Origin: Muscardinus avellanarius
Taxonomy: Eukaryota; Chordata; Mammalia; Rodentia; Gliridae
Reading direction: 5' to 3'
Assembly: GCA_963383645.1 (NCBI GenBank)
Contig: OY726573.1
Coordinates: 16,952,158-17,016,157, forward strand
DNA length: 64,000 bases
Shown here piece by piece: positions 53,930 to 64,000 of this stretch. Under the pieces are notes generated by a model that worked only from the letters and a program-made list of their open reading frames with translations, was not told the DNA's origin and ran no database searches. Position 1 is the first letter of the stretch, and the number at the start of each line of letters is the position of its first letter. The position numbers were made by a program, and so were the translations under genes.

Positions 53930-54060
53930 GCTTTTTACCAAATAATGAGTTCCTTGGAGACAGAAACTATTTGCCTGGTTTGCTGCTATTCTCCATTTAT
54001 TTCCACCAAGCCTCACATAAAATCTCAGTATTTAGATGAGTTGAAATGAATTGGAATGAC
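53930..54060 (+). mobile_element. LINE-2 3' end fragment
   Basis: GAGTTCCTTGGAGACAGAAA, AGCCTCACATAAAATCTCAG and ATGAGTTGAAATGAATTGGA resemble the L2 3' end. Diverged. Confidence 0.5.
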
Positions 54061-54248
54061 ATGGACATAGCCAAGTATGTTTGTCAGGGGATTGCTCTGG
54101 GGTCAATGCAAGAACAAGGTGATAAAATGTGAGGAGCGATTAGGGCATTTACTTGAGTCTGACCTCAGCCTGAAACTTATTCTTGACAAGCATTCCATCC
54201 AGTAAAACAGCTGCCTTCTCTTAAAAGTCAGCAGGTTGGAGCTATTGA

Positions 54249-54263
54249 AAACACACACACATG

Positions 54264-54300
<37 letters not shown>
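54249..54300. repeat. (CA)n microsatellite
   Basis: CA run with one GCATA interruption near the start. Confidence 0.95.
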
Positions 54301-54303
<3 letters not shown>

Positions 54304-55270
54304 TCATGGCCACATGTTCATGTATGTGCTATCAGAAATTTTGCTAATTTTAGGCTCTCTGAAAGCACTGGGAGTTTTTCCAGCATTGCTTCTTTGTCTC
54401 TTCAACATAGACTTGAGAGCCCTCTGCTATTCCATCTTCCCATCTGGGCTTTTGGGCTCTAGTCAGTCTGACATCCATGCACATTTCTGTTTGTGTCTAT
54501 ATCCTCTCCCATGAGGCCATGATCTGCTTTGTAAAGAGTTGAACTGTGAAGATCATCTGGAACCATGAGCCTGGTTGGAGCCTGCTGGGGAGAGACAACC
54601 ACAGCAGGCCAGTGGGTAGTGTGGAAGGATGGCCCTTATCACACAGAGCAGCTGGAGATTGTGAGAGACGAAAGAGGAGAACCCAAGTAGCTCAGGTTCT
54701 GCCGGAAGCTTCTTTCATCATAAAGCAAAGGACAGTCATTCCAAATAATAACACAGAGGGAAAAAGAAGGAAGAAGATGGAGACTAAGAAAAGGATGGAA
54801 AGGAGGATTAGCAGGAAGAAGGAAAAGAGGGAGAAAAGAAGCAAGAAAAGAAGAGAGCTGGGCCCAGAGACGCTTGCTTAGTTGCAGAGGTCACAGGGGG
54901 CAGTTACTGCTAGTGAAATGTCTGAATGAGGAGAACAGCTGCATACAGTTGTGCATTTATGGAGAGCTGTGTTTGCTGTGCACATTCCTGCATGTGCATG
55001 TCCATGTATGCATGTGTGTATAGTTGAGGAGAACTAGTTTCAAGCATGGGGCTGGAACTGGCCCAGAGGCTATGCCTTTTTTGGTCGGTTCTTATATAGA
55101 TGCCTTACTGGGCCAGTTCTGACTCTCCTGAAATTAGAACAGAAATAAACATTAACCATCATGGAATCTGCCTCCACATACATGTATGGTGTTAGGGTAT
55201 TTACTATGATTAAAAAGATTGGAAGTATACATGAATAGATGAGTTTTCTGAATTGGGTGTCATAACATAT
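54301..55270. other. Non-coding, purine-rich patch
   Basis: Includes a purine-rich stretch at 54760-54865 giving a Lys/Arg/Glu-rich frame without motifs. Otherwise unrecognised. Confidence 0.35.
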
Positions 55271-55274
55271 ACTC

Positions 55275-55433
55275 ATGTATACCCACTACTTGGGAGGTTT
55301 AGACAGGAGGATCACAGATTCCAGGACAGCCTCAGCAACTGAGCAAGGTCCTCTGCAACTTAGTGAGACTTTATTTCATAATACAATTGGGCTGTAGCTC
55401 AGAGATAGATGTGTCCAGGTTCAATCTCCAGTA

Positions 55434-55437
<4 letters not shown>
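55275..55437 (+). mobile_element. Dimeric SINE, shortened
   Basis: Head from ATACCCACTACTTGGGAGGT and tail (TGGGCTGTAGCTCAGAGATA; GGTTCAATCTCCAGTAATAC). Confidence 0.75.
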
Positions 55438-55478
<41 letters not shown>

Positions 55479-55480
55479 AC
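55438..55480. repeat. (CA)n microsatellite at SINE tail
   Basis: CA run following the SINE. Confidence 0.95.
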
Positions 55481-55900
55481 ACACAAACAAATAGATGCAG
55501 AGACCTTTATCTCTCTGGGCACCTTTGGCAAAGAATGAGGTATCGAATGCTGTTTCCATGACTACAGTTTTTATGGGAGTCAATACATTACATTAATGAA
55601 GGGCTAATGTAAATCTCACATTGGGTTAGGTAGAGCAAAAGCAGCTAGACTCTCTAATGATGTCTTGAGTAGTTTAAGCACCTAAAATTTTAAGGACATA
55701 GAAGAGAAATCTGTTTCCTCAGTGTCTGTGGGACAAGGTGAAAAGTTAGAACCAACTGGAATATTATGTATCAGGGTATTTGTGGATTCAACTGGAACTG
55801 GAAAGTTCTAGACCTGAATGGATTCCCTTTTGTTTCTTTGAATATCACTGATGTCTTTGTAACAGATCTTGTGAAAGATGGTAAAGTGAATGTGACAGTA
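55481..55900. other. Non-coding, no recognised element
   Basis: Unique-looking sequence. Confidence 0.3.
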
Positions 55901-55902
55901 AC

Positions 55903-55998
55903 TTTTTTTTGAGGGTTTGGGGATAGAACCCAAGGGCATTTGACCTCCGAGCTACACCCCCTGCCCTTTTTTATTCTTTGTTTTTGAAACAGGGTTGT
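55903..55998 (-). mobile_element. SINE cut off by the L1 5' fragment
   Basis: Antisense tail (GGTTTGGGGATAGAACCCAA; CTCCGAGCTACACCCCCTGC) to GTTTTTGAAACAGGGTTGTG, where the L1 begins. The rest of the SINE is not found on the other side. Confidence 0.75.
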
Positions 55999-56001
55999 GG
56001 A

Positions 56002-56851
56002 CTTCCGGGAAGATGGCAACCAAGAAAAGCGGGGCTTAAGAGCCCCGCTAACAACCAATCTCTACTACCACAAAATCAGCACCTTTCATAGCCAGAAAAC
56101 ACCATCACCAGAGAAACAAAAAAAAAAAAAATCACCAGCCCCAGAGAGGAGGGGGTCTCAGAACAGAGCTCAGAGACACAGAGGAGATACGCCGGCCTCA
56201 CGGCCGAGGACACAGCAGCAGCGCCTTACTGCCGGCGACAGCGGCGAGTTCACCGGACGGCTACGGCTACAGACCAACGCACTCAACAGCCCACCAGGCT
56301 CCAGAGAGAAGCGGCGGACAGTGATCCGAGGTGAGCTGCTGCGGATCAGCCGGGAGGAAATCGGCAGATTTCTCGGTGCAGGGACCATCTAAAGCTCCCA
56401 GTGGCTGGGCTCAGCAATGCTGCAGGGACTCAGAGCAGAGCTCAAATCCAGAGAAGAAATACACTGGTCTCATGGCCGGGGGCATGGCAGCGGTGCCATA
56501 TTGCCACTGGCAGCAGCAGCAGCGAATTCACCGAGTCTACTACAGCTCCATCGGCACACTCAACAACAGTGAGTCAAATTGGGGCCCCAGAGGAGAAAAC
56601 CCAGTACTGACTCCCAGGGACTTGACCCAGTGGGGGAGTGGCAGTGGCAGAGATATCACACCATAGGAGAACGCCCAACCTGGCACCCCCATAGTCTAAA
56701 GCAGCCTCTATCGACTCCCTGGGTATGAGACTCTGCGATACAACCCAGTAAAGGAGTAGTGGTGACTGAGATACCACAGACTCGAGATCCAGAGCACCTT
56801 AAGTGAAGTCGTAGTGACCCAAGGGAAGAACCCAGACAAGGCACAAACTTC
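56002..56851 (+). mobile_element. L1 5'UTR-only fragment
   Basis: Starts CTTCCGGGAAGATGGCAACC and follows the chimeric copies through both 5'UTR units (about 56165-56290 and 56430-56545) to GGCACAAACTTC, about 16 bases before the ORF1 start codon position. All downstream L1 sequence is missing. There is no poly(A) tail and no evident target-site duplication, and the interrupted SINE does not resume. This is the reverse of usual 5' truncation and suggests a later deletion or recombination. Confidence 0.85.
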
Positions 56852-57390
56852 CTATCTTGTATTTATACATCTTTATCCATCTTCTCTATGATTCCTGTCT
56901 CTGAGAAAGAAATTCACATAGTAATTACTCTACTGTGTAGCATATGACTCAGCCTCAGAAATCTAAAGGCCAGGAATGGGTCACCTGGTTCTTAATTTTC
57001 TTAGCTGCAAGTGTGAAAGTGCCACCCATCTCTACAGAATCTTGTGTCATTGCCTGACCTCACGATGTGAATAGGGAGTGAAGAGCAACATGGAAATTCT
57101 GTCCTTAGTATTGTCCTGTGCTCATAGACTGGTTTTCTACTAGAAAGGGAGAAATCACTTACAATGGATCATCTGATATGTTTTACCAACTCTGGACTTA
57201 TATGGAGATTGAATTTGGTGGAGTGGTGACATTCTGGGATAGGGATCCCTAGTACTGATTGTTCTACCAAATATCCTCTTCAGGTGACAGAGTGTCCATC
57301 TTCCCAGTTCATATGTCAACTTGTTAGGAACCAGGTACCTCAGATTGTTTGGGTCCTACTTTTCATTAAGACTCACAATTGTTGCTTCTT
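56852..57390. other. Non-coding, no recognised element
   Basis: Unique-looking sequence after the L1 breakpoint. Confidence 0.3.
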
Positions 57391-57394
57391 TTTT

Positions 57395-57595
57395 ATAAAA
57401 AATATCTATTTATTAGGGGATTGAGTCTATGGACATTCTGCATATGAGCTACATTCCCAGCCCTTATTTTTTTCTTTTGAAACATGGTCTCACTAAGTTT
57501 CTGAGGGTCTCCCTGAGTCCCTGAGGCTAGTCTCAAACCTGAAATCCTTTTGTCAAAACTATTACAGGCATTCACCACCGTACCCAACACAATCA
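57395..57595 (-). mobile_element. Dimeric SINE, diverged
   Basis: Antisense tail (GGGGATTGAGTCTATGGACA; GAGCTACATTCCCAGCCCTT), then CATGGTCTCACTAAGTTTCT and the head end ATTCACCACCGTACCCAACA. Confidence 0.75.
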
Positions 57596-57599
57596 TTTT

Positions 57600-57945
57600 C
57601 TTGATTTGGCGCCAATGAGCTCAGTCACTTACCGTATTCAAGAGTCGCCATGAGAGTTACATAACTGATCTGCTTCTCCCTGTCTGCTTCAGATAGGTAC
57701 ATGTGAGCTGAAACTGGTCTCATCTGCTGCATCTTGGTCACAAGACTGATATTCTTACAGTTGACTATTGCATCTCACAAAGCCTCATCCTCAGTGGTCT
57801 GGTGGACTTGTTCCAGTGAAAATGGTCCACTGTGGACCCCACCTTCCTTGTCAGTGGTGCCTCTGCCTTAAAATGGGGGGCTCCTCCCCAGCCCTCACCT
57901 CACCTCAGCTTTCCTATCTACCCACACTGAAGGTAAAAGTTTACA
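57600..57945. other. Non-coding, no recognised element
   Basis: Unique-looking sequence up to the inverted duplication. Confidence 0.3.
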
Positions 57946-57946
57946 A

Positions 57947-59347
57947 ATCAGACCTACCCACCTTTCTGTAGACAGCCCCTTTGTAGGCAAACCCTGCTCT
58001 AATTGTTCTATTTTAATGGCTAATAGCAAACAAGTGTTGCTGAGTGTTTGGAGAAAGGGGAGCCCTTCTACACTGGTGGTGGGAACATACATTAGTATAG
58101 CTACAAGGGAAAATAGTACGGAGGTTGTTCGATGCATTAAACATACTGATACGGATTGATCCAGCGCTTGGGTACATATCCAGGGGAAATGGAATGCTGA
58201 TGCTGAAGAGGCACCTTCACTCTGTATCCACAGCATCGCTCCTCAGGTGGCTGAGAAATGGAGCCAACCTAAGTGCCCACCAGCAGATGAACGGGCGAAG
58301 AAAGTGTGGTACATATGCACCATGTGTCATCCAACCACAGCAAAGGAATGGCACCCCGGCATTTGCAGCAACATGATGGATCTGAGATCACTGTATATAT
58401 ACGATCATTATATATATGAGAAATGAGCCAGGCACAGACAGACAAGTCCTGCCTGATCTTGCTCTGTGGGGTTGGCAAAGGCCGATCCCTGAAGGTGAGA
58501 TAGGGTGGTGGTTGTCAAAGACTATGGTGGGAGAGTGGAGGGCGAGTGGGATCTCTTTCCCACATCCTCATCAGCACTTGTGTAAGATACTGCAGGTAAG
58601 TTTTAGTAAGTGAATGGAGTCCAAGTGTGATTGGACTGTGGGTGGCTGAAACATGAATAATGGGGACTTGGAGGTTGAGTCAACAGAGGGAATAAATATT
58701 GTCTCTAGTGTAAGGGGGCCTTTCAAGTAGAGGTGCAGGATCTGGGGCATAATGGCAGATCCTAAAGTGGAGGTGCAGCTTGCAGGGGGCCAGCAGGGAG
58801 GATGGGAGAGTGTTTCCCATCCAAGCAGGAAGGAAAAGGGAACTTCACAAGGGAGTCACCAAGAGATGGCTGCTGAGAAGCAGGAAGGGCTGTGGTCACT
58901 CATGTACCAGGATGTTCGAATGTTGGAAGATGTGGCTGCAAGAAATAAGAAAGCATCAGAGAAGCCAGGAGCAGTGGCCAGTCCTTGGTAGGTTGAGACA
59001 GGAAGATTGCATTCTCAAGCCAGCCATTACAAGGGGGACATTAGTGACATCCTGTTTCAAAATAAGAAATGGAGCCAAGTGTGGCAGTACATGCCTGTAT
59101 TCTGTGGTGGTGCATGCTGTATTCCTCCTATTTGAGAGATGAGACAGGAGGATGGGGGTTCTCGTCCAGTCTCAGCAACTTAATGAGACACTGTTTATAA
59201 ATTAAAACCAAAATAGAGCTGATTTAGAGCTCATAGGTAGAATAACTCTGGGTTCACTTCCCAGCAATAAATAAGTGAATAAATAAAAATAATAAATTAG
59301 GAGTTTGGGGTATAACTCAGAAGTAGAATGTCACTGGTTCTTTTCCC

Positions 59348-59398
<51 letters not shown>

Positions 59399-59775
59399 TC
59401 AGAAAGCATGAGTGAAAAACAATTTTACAATAAGTTTCTAAATCAGCTGCACTTCACCAATTCTGATTATCAGATGACTGGCCCTGTCCATTCCCTCCCA
59501 AAACAGTGACATACCCACTGCATGCCAAATGCACATGCTTGGCACTTTGGCATACACCAGTTTATGTTTACCAAGAATAGTTGTGCAAATTCCAAAAGTT
59601 ATTGTAATTACACAACTTATAAACAAACTAATGATGGAATCGCATCATAAATATACAGATACTGTTTGTATTAAAGTCAAGTGCTTTGTGTCAATATAGA
59701 CAAGAATCATTATAAGAATCACTGTCAAGTTACAGACTAGGAGTAGGAAAGACAACTTTAAAAAAGTTTGGGGGA
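57947..59775 (+). repeat. Inverted duplication, right arm (~1.8 kb)
   Basis: Inverse copy of 49851-51648 (see there). The inner end is at CTTTCTGTAGACAGCC and the outer end at ACAACTTTAAAAAAGTTTGGGG. It contains the L1 3' fragment (58010-58610), a purine-balanced block whose conceptual translation (58752 onward, MADPKVEVQLAGGQQGGWES) is nearly identical to that of the left arm, and diverged SINEs (about 58965-59092, 59140-59280, 59295-59352). The shared frame is carried by the duplication and is not evidence of a gene. Confidence 0.85.
59352..59396. repeat. (CA)n microsatellite in right arm
   Basis: Pure CA run absent from the left arm, so it expanded after the duplication. Confidence 0.95.
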
Positions 59776-59925
59776 GGTGGGTGGCCCAGCCCACTCCCGG
59801 GAAGGCCCGGAGCCGGGATGGGGGCGGGTGGCCCTATCCGCTCCCCAGAAGGCCCAGTGCCGGGTTGGAGGCGGGTGGCCCGGCCTGCTCCCGGGTAGGC
59901 CCAGTGCTAGGCGGGAGGCCAAGCT
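59776..59925 (+). repeat. Three GC-rich ~47-bp tandem units
   Basis: Units beginning GGTGGGTGGCCCAGCCCACT, GGCGGGTGGCCCTATCCGCT and GGCGGGTGGCCCGGCCTGCT, each followed by CCCGGGAAGGCCC-type sequence. The block starts exactly where the inverted-duplication arm ends. Confidence 0.8.
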
Positions 59926-60155
59926 GGGGCTACCAAGGATCTCAGTGCTGCTGTGCTGCACCTGGGCCATGGTGTGCTTAGAACAGCAGATCCTGCTCTG
60001 TGTGGTGAGGCTGTGGGACTCCGCTCTTGGAAGGGAGAAAAATTTCATTGCTACCGAGTGCCTGGTCCCACAACCTCTTCAAACCACACATGCTGTCTTC
60101 TCTTATTAGAAAAAAAAAGAAAGAAAGGAAAGAAAAGAAAAAAAAAAACCTTGGA
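59926..60155. other. Spacer with A-rich tract
   Basis: Unique-looking sequence ending in an A/G-rich stretch (60107-60150: AAAAAAAAGAAAGAAAGGAA). It could be the tail of a short retrotransposed segment, but no family was recognised. Confidence 0.35.
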
Positions 60156-60678
60156 GAGGGTTCAAGATGGTCGCAGCGGCAGCCAGGATTCTAGAGAGGC
60201 AGAAAAAACATATCCAACTAACCTGGAACTTTTGGAAAAATTCCCCATGAATGGGACTGCTTCTTCCTTACATGCTTAAGAATCCTGGACATCATCTATA
60301 AGGAGGGAGCTCAACAGAGACCTAGGAGGAAGGCTGTGTTGGGAGCCGCGGCTGCAGTGGCAGTGGAGGCTTGTATTTGGGAGTGGCAGAGATCTGATCC
60401 AACCCACCCTGATCTTCTGAAGAAATTGCCCCAAAGGTGAAACGCTACCATCGTGCATGCTCAGGAATACTGGATAACATGCAGTGTGGGAAAAGAGTTT
60501 GGGAAAGAATTGAGATGGTGGAGGCAGCGGCAACAGCAGCGGCCAGTACTTAGGAAAGGCAGAGATCTGATGCAACACACCTAGATCTTTTGAAGAAATA
60601 ACCCCAGAGGCAAAATGCTAACACTGCGCATGCTTTGGAACTTGGGACAACATGCTGTGTGAAGAGGGTGCATGGATC
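60156..60678 (+). repeat. Three diverged ~165-185 bp tandem units
   Basis: Units start near 60156, 60341 and 60505. Each has a GC-rich start with GGCAGCGGC or GGCAGTGG words, then AGAGGCAGA/GTGGCAGAGATCTGATCC, then GCATGCTxxGGAAxxxTGGA. The first and third have AAGATGGT or GAGATGGT near the start, a YY1-like core. Confidence 0.6.
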
Positions 60679-63600
60679 GAAGCCTGCCGAGGGGTGAGGC
60701 CTGTGCTGGGGACAGTGAGGCTGGGATAGGAGCCTGCCAGGAGGCAAGGCCAGTGCAGTGGCCTCCGAGGCCAGGATTTGAGCCTGCCGAGGGGTTAGGC
60801 CAGTGCTGTGACCGAGGCTGGGATCAGGGCCCACCGTGAGGCAAGGCCCGAGCTGGGGCCTCCAAGGCCATGGTTGAGAGGCTGCTGAAGGGTGAGGCCA
60901 GTGCTGGGGCCATCCTGGTCAGGACTGGGGCCTGCCCTGAGGCAAGGTTGGTGTTGGGGCCTCCAAGGCTGGGATTGGAGCCTGCCGAGGGATGAGGCCA
61001 AGGCTGGGGCCACCAATCCCAGGATCAAAGCTTGCCATAATGCAAGGCTGTTTCTGGGGCCTCTGAGGATGGGACCAGAGCCTGCCAAGTGGTGAGGCCA
61101 GTGCTAGGGCCACCGAGGCCGGGATCGGAGCCTGCCATGAAGCAAAGCTGGTGCTGGGACCTCCAAGGCTGGGATCGGAGCCTGTCAAGGGGTTAGGCCA
61201 GTGCCGGAGCCAGCGAGGCTTGAATCGGAGCCTGCCGAGGGGTTAGGCCAGTGCCAGTGCCAGCAAGGCCAGGATTGGAGCCTGCTGAGGGGGTAAGGCT
61301 GATGCTGGGGCCACCAAGGCTGGGATTGAAGCCTGCCATGAGGCAAGTCTGTTTCTGGGGTCTTGAGGATGGGACTGGAGCCTGCTGAGAGGTGAGGCTA
61401 GTGCTGGGGCAACCAAGGCCAAATCTGAGCTTGCTGTGAGGCAAGGCCAGTGCTAGGGCCTCTGAGGCTGGAATCAGAGCCTGCTGAGGGGTTTGGCTGG
61501 TGCTGGGGCCTCTGAGGCTGGGATCAGAGCCCACCATGAGGTAAGGAGCCTGCCAGGTGCAGGGGCCTCCAAGAAAGGGATAGGGAGCCTACCAAGGGGT
61601 GAGGCCGGTGCCAGGGCCAGTGGGGCTGGGATTGGAGCCCGCTGTGAGGCAAGGATGGTGCTGGGGTTTCTCAGGCCGGGATTGGAGCCTGCCAAGGGGT
61701 TATGCCGGTGCCAGGGCCAGCGAGGCTGGGATCAGAGCCTGCTGTGAGCCTAGGCAGATGCTGGGGCCTCTGAGGCCAGGATCAGAGCCTGCCAAGGGGT
61801 TAGGCTGGTATTGGGGCCTGCCGTGAGGCAAGGCTGGTGCTGGGACCTCCGAGGTCGATATTGAAGCCTGCCGAGGGGTCAGGCCAGTGCAGCAAGGCCA
61901 GAATCGGTGCCTGCCATGAGGCAAGGCTGGTGCTGGGCCCTCTGAGTTGAGGATCAGAGCCTGCCAAGGGTTTTGGCAGGTGCTGAGGCCAGCAAGGCTG
62001 GTATCGGAGCCTGCTGAGGTGTGAGGCTGGTGCCAGGGCCAGTGAGGCCAGGATCAGAGCCTGCCGTGAGACAAGGCCGGTGCTGGGGCCTCTGAGGCTG
62101 GAATCAGAGCCTGCCGAGGGGTTCGGCTAGAGCCAGAACCAGCGAGGCTGGGATCGGAGCCTGCCATGAGGCAAGGCTGGTGCTGGGGCTTCAGAGGCCG
62201 GGATTGAAGCCTGCCAAGGGGTTAGGCTGGTGCCAGGGCCAGCAAGGCCAGGATCGGAGCCTGCCGTAAGGCAAGGCCGGTGCTGGGGCCTCCAAGGCAA
62301 GGATCGGAGCCTGCCAAGGGTTTTGGCAGGTGCCGGGGGCCAGCAAGGATGGGATCAGAGCCTGCCGTGAGGCAAAGCCAGTGCTGGGGCCAGTGAGGCT
62401 GGGATCAGAGCCTGCCAAGGGGTTCGGCTGGAGCTGGAATCAGCGAGGCTGGGATCAGAGCCTGCCATGAGGCAAGGCCAGTGCTGGCTCCTCCAAGGCC
62501 GGGATCGGAGCCTGCTAAGGGGTGAGGCTGGTGCCGGGGCCAGTGAGGCCAGGATTGGAGCCTGCAGTGAAGCAAGGCCAGTGCTGGGGTATCTGAGGCC
62601 AGGATCAGAGAAAACAGAGGGGTTAGACCTGTGCCAGGACCAATGATGTAGAGATTGTAGCCTGTCACGAGGCTAGGCCAGTGCTGGGGTCTCAGAGGCC
62701 AGGATCGGAGCCTGCCAAGGGGTTAGGCTGGTGCTGGAACCAGGAAGGCCAGGATTGCAGCCTGCCATGAGGCAAGGCTGGTGCTGGGACCTCTGAGGCC
62801 AGGATCAGAACATACAGAGGGGTTAGGCTGGTGCCGGGGCCAGAGAGGCTGAGATGGGAGCCTACCAAGGGGTTAGGCCGGTGCAGGGGCCAGCAAGGCT
62901 GAGATCAGAGCCTGACATGAGGCAAGGCTGGGGCTGGGGTCTCTGAGGCTGGAATCAGAGCCTGCTGAGGGTTTAGGCCTGTGCCATGACCAGCAAGGCC
63001 AAGACCGGAGCCTACCATGAGGCTAGGTCGGTGCTGGGGCCTCTGAGGTCAGAATAGGAGCCTGCCGAGGGGTTAGGCTCGTGCCAGGGCCAGTGAGGTC
63101 AAGATCAGAGCCTGCCAAGGGATTAGGCTGGTGCCGGGGCCAGTGAGGCCAGGATTGGAGCCTGCCATGAGGCCAGGCTGGAGCTGAGGCCTCTGAGGCT
63201 GAGATCAGAGCCTGCCAAGGGTTTAGGCCTATGCTTGACCAGTGATGCTGGGATTGGAGCCTGCTGTGAGGCTAGGCAGGTGCTGAAGCCTCCGAGGCCA
63301 GGATCAGAGCCTGCCGAGGGATTAGGCCAGAGCCAGAACCAGCGAGGCTGGGATCGGAGCCTGCTGTGAGGCAAGGCCGGTGCTGGGACCTCTGAGGTTG
63401 GGATCAGAGCCTGCCAAGGGGTGAGGCCGGTACCGGGGCCAGTGAGGCCGGGATCAGAGCCTCCTGTGAGGCAAGGCCAGCGTGGGGGCCTCCGAGGCCG
63501 GGATTGGAGCCTGCCAAGGGGTTAGGCAGGTGCCGGTGCCAGCGAGGCTGGGATCGGAGCCTGCTGTGAAGCAAGGCCGGTGCTGAGGCCTCCGAAGCCA

Positions 63601-63910
63601 GGATCGGAGGCTGCCGAGGGTTTAGGCTGGTGCTGGAACCAGTGAGGCTGGGATTGAAGCCTGCTGTGAGGCTAGGCTGGTGCTGGGGCCTCCAAGGCCA
63701 GGATCAGAGCCTGCCGAGGAGTTAGGCCAGTGCTGGGGCCAGCGAGGCCGGGATTGGAGCCTGCCAAGGGGTGAGGCTGGCACTGGATCCAGCGAGGCCA
63801 GGATCATGGCCTGCCATGAGGCAAGGCCGGTGCAAGAGCCAGCGAGGCTGGGATCAGAGTCTGCCGGGTGGCCAGGCCAGTGCCGGGACCATCAAGAGTG
63901 GGATCAGAAC
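60679..63910 (+). repeat. ~3.2 kb minisatellite of alternating 50-bp monomers
   Basis: About 64 head-to-tail monomers (estimated as length divided by 50). Two monomer types mostly alternate: A has GAGGGGTTAGGC and GCCAGCGAGGC, B has GTGAGGCAAGGC and GGGCCTCCGAGGC. Both begin GGAGCCTGCC and end GGGATC, giving a 100-bp higher-order unit. Occasional A-A neighbours mark unit-level rearrangement. Because 50 is not a multiple of 3, the short Ala/Pro/Ser-rich frames on both strands are artefacts. Confidence 0.93.
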
Positions 63911-64000
63911 TTGCAATGCAGCATACACAGAGAAATATCACAGAAAATAAAAAACCAGATGCTTTCCCTAATATGTAGAAACTAGAAAGAAATAGGTAAT
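63911..64000. other. Sequence beyond the array
   Basis: A-rich sequence (CAGAGAAATATCACAGAAAA) up to the window end; too short to classify. Confidence 0.3.

Noticed and set aside
58752..59142. Frame conserved between the two inverted arms (MADPKVEVQLAGGQQGGWES) as a novel gene
   Set aside because: Its conservation is explained by recent duplication, it borders an L1 3' fragment, runs into a SINE and has no recognisable domain. It would need transcript evidence.
60679..63910. CRISPR-like array or a repetitive protein gene
   Set aside because: Monomers are contiguous 50-bp tandem units with no unique spacers, in a mammalian context. The unit length is not a multiple of 3, so frames are accidental.

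Overview
The window is nuclear DNA from a rodent, most likely a squirrel-family species (squirrel, ground squirrel or marmot). The reasons are: one multi-exon lipoxygenase gene with canonical GT-AG introns; dozens of dimeric SINEs with a B1/7SL-like head (GTGGCGCACGCCTGTAATCCCAG type) joined to a tRNA/ID-like tail (GGGCTGGGGATGTAGCTCAGAGGTAGAA type), the combination typical of Sciuridae; young L1 elements; and many long CA/GT, GA, CTTT and TA microsatellites. No bacterial, CRISPR or plasmid features are present.

Only one protein-coding host gene is evident: a complete 14-exon arachidonate lipoxygenase on the minus strand (start 40537, stop 33167). All exon phases fit and there is no internal stop (662 codons plus stop). 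It best fits Alox12e, the epidermal-type 12-lipoxygenase of rodents, whose human counterpart (ALOX12P2) is a pseudogene. A FAM136A processed pseudogene lies near the left end.

Layout: 0.5-1.2 kb FAM136A pseudogene; 3.1-4.2 kb class I ERV remnants (an LTR with primer-binding-site region on minus, an env tail on plus); 5.3 kb MER2/Tigger-like DNA transposon; 6.7-7.6 kb L2; 8.4-9.0 kb nested SINEs with a long polypurine tract; 10.85-13.83 and 17.43-20.21 kb two copies of one chimeric L1, each with its own target-site duplication; 21.4-32.5 kb old antisense L1s, a MIR, a degenerate minisatellite and a 1.6 kb LTR; 33.2-40.5 kb the lipoxygenase gene; 41.55-49.31 kb a full-length minus-strand L1 with an exact 14-bp target-site duplication, split by a 1.5 kb LTR with an exact 6-bp duplication; 49.85-51.65 and 57.95-59.78 kb the arms of a 1.8 kb inverted duplication around a 6.3 kb spacer that holds a 5'UTR-only L1 fragment; 59.78-63.91 kb a GC-rich tandem-repeat complex ending in a ~3.2 kb array of alternating 50-bp monomers.

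The most unusual element is the chimeric L1 family: L1 5'UTR + ORF1 + an antisense piece of an older L1 in place of ORF2 + L1 3'UTR. Two copies share this architecture and each is bounded by a different target-site duplication, so the chimera moved as a unit. It should be a non-autonomous element that encodes its own ORF1 protein (intact in the second copy) but needs reverse transcriptase from elsewhere. All repeat-family names are pattern recognition, not database results.
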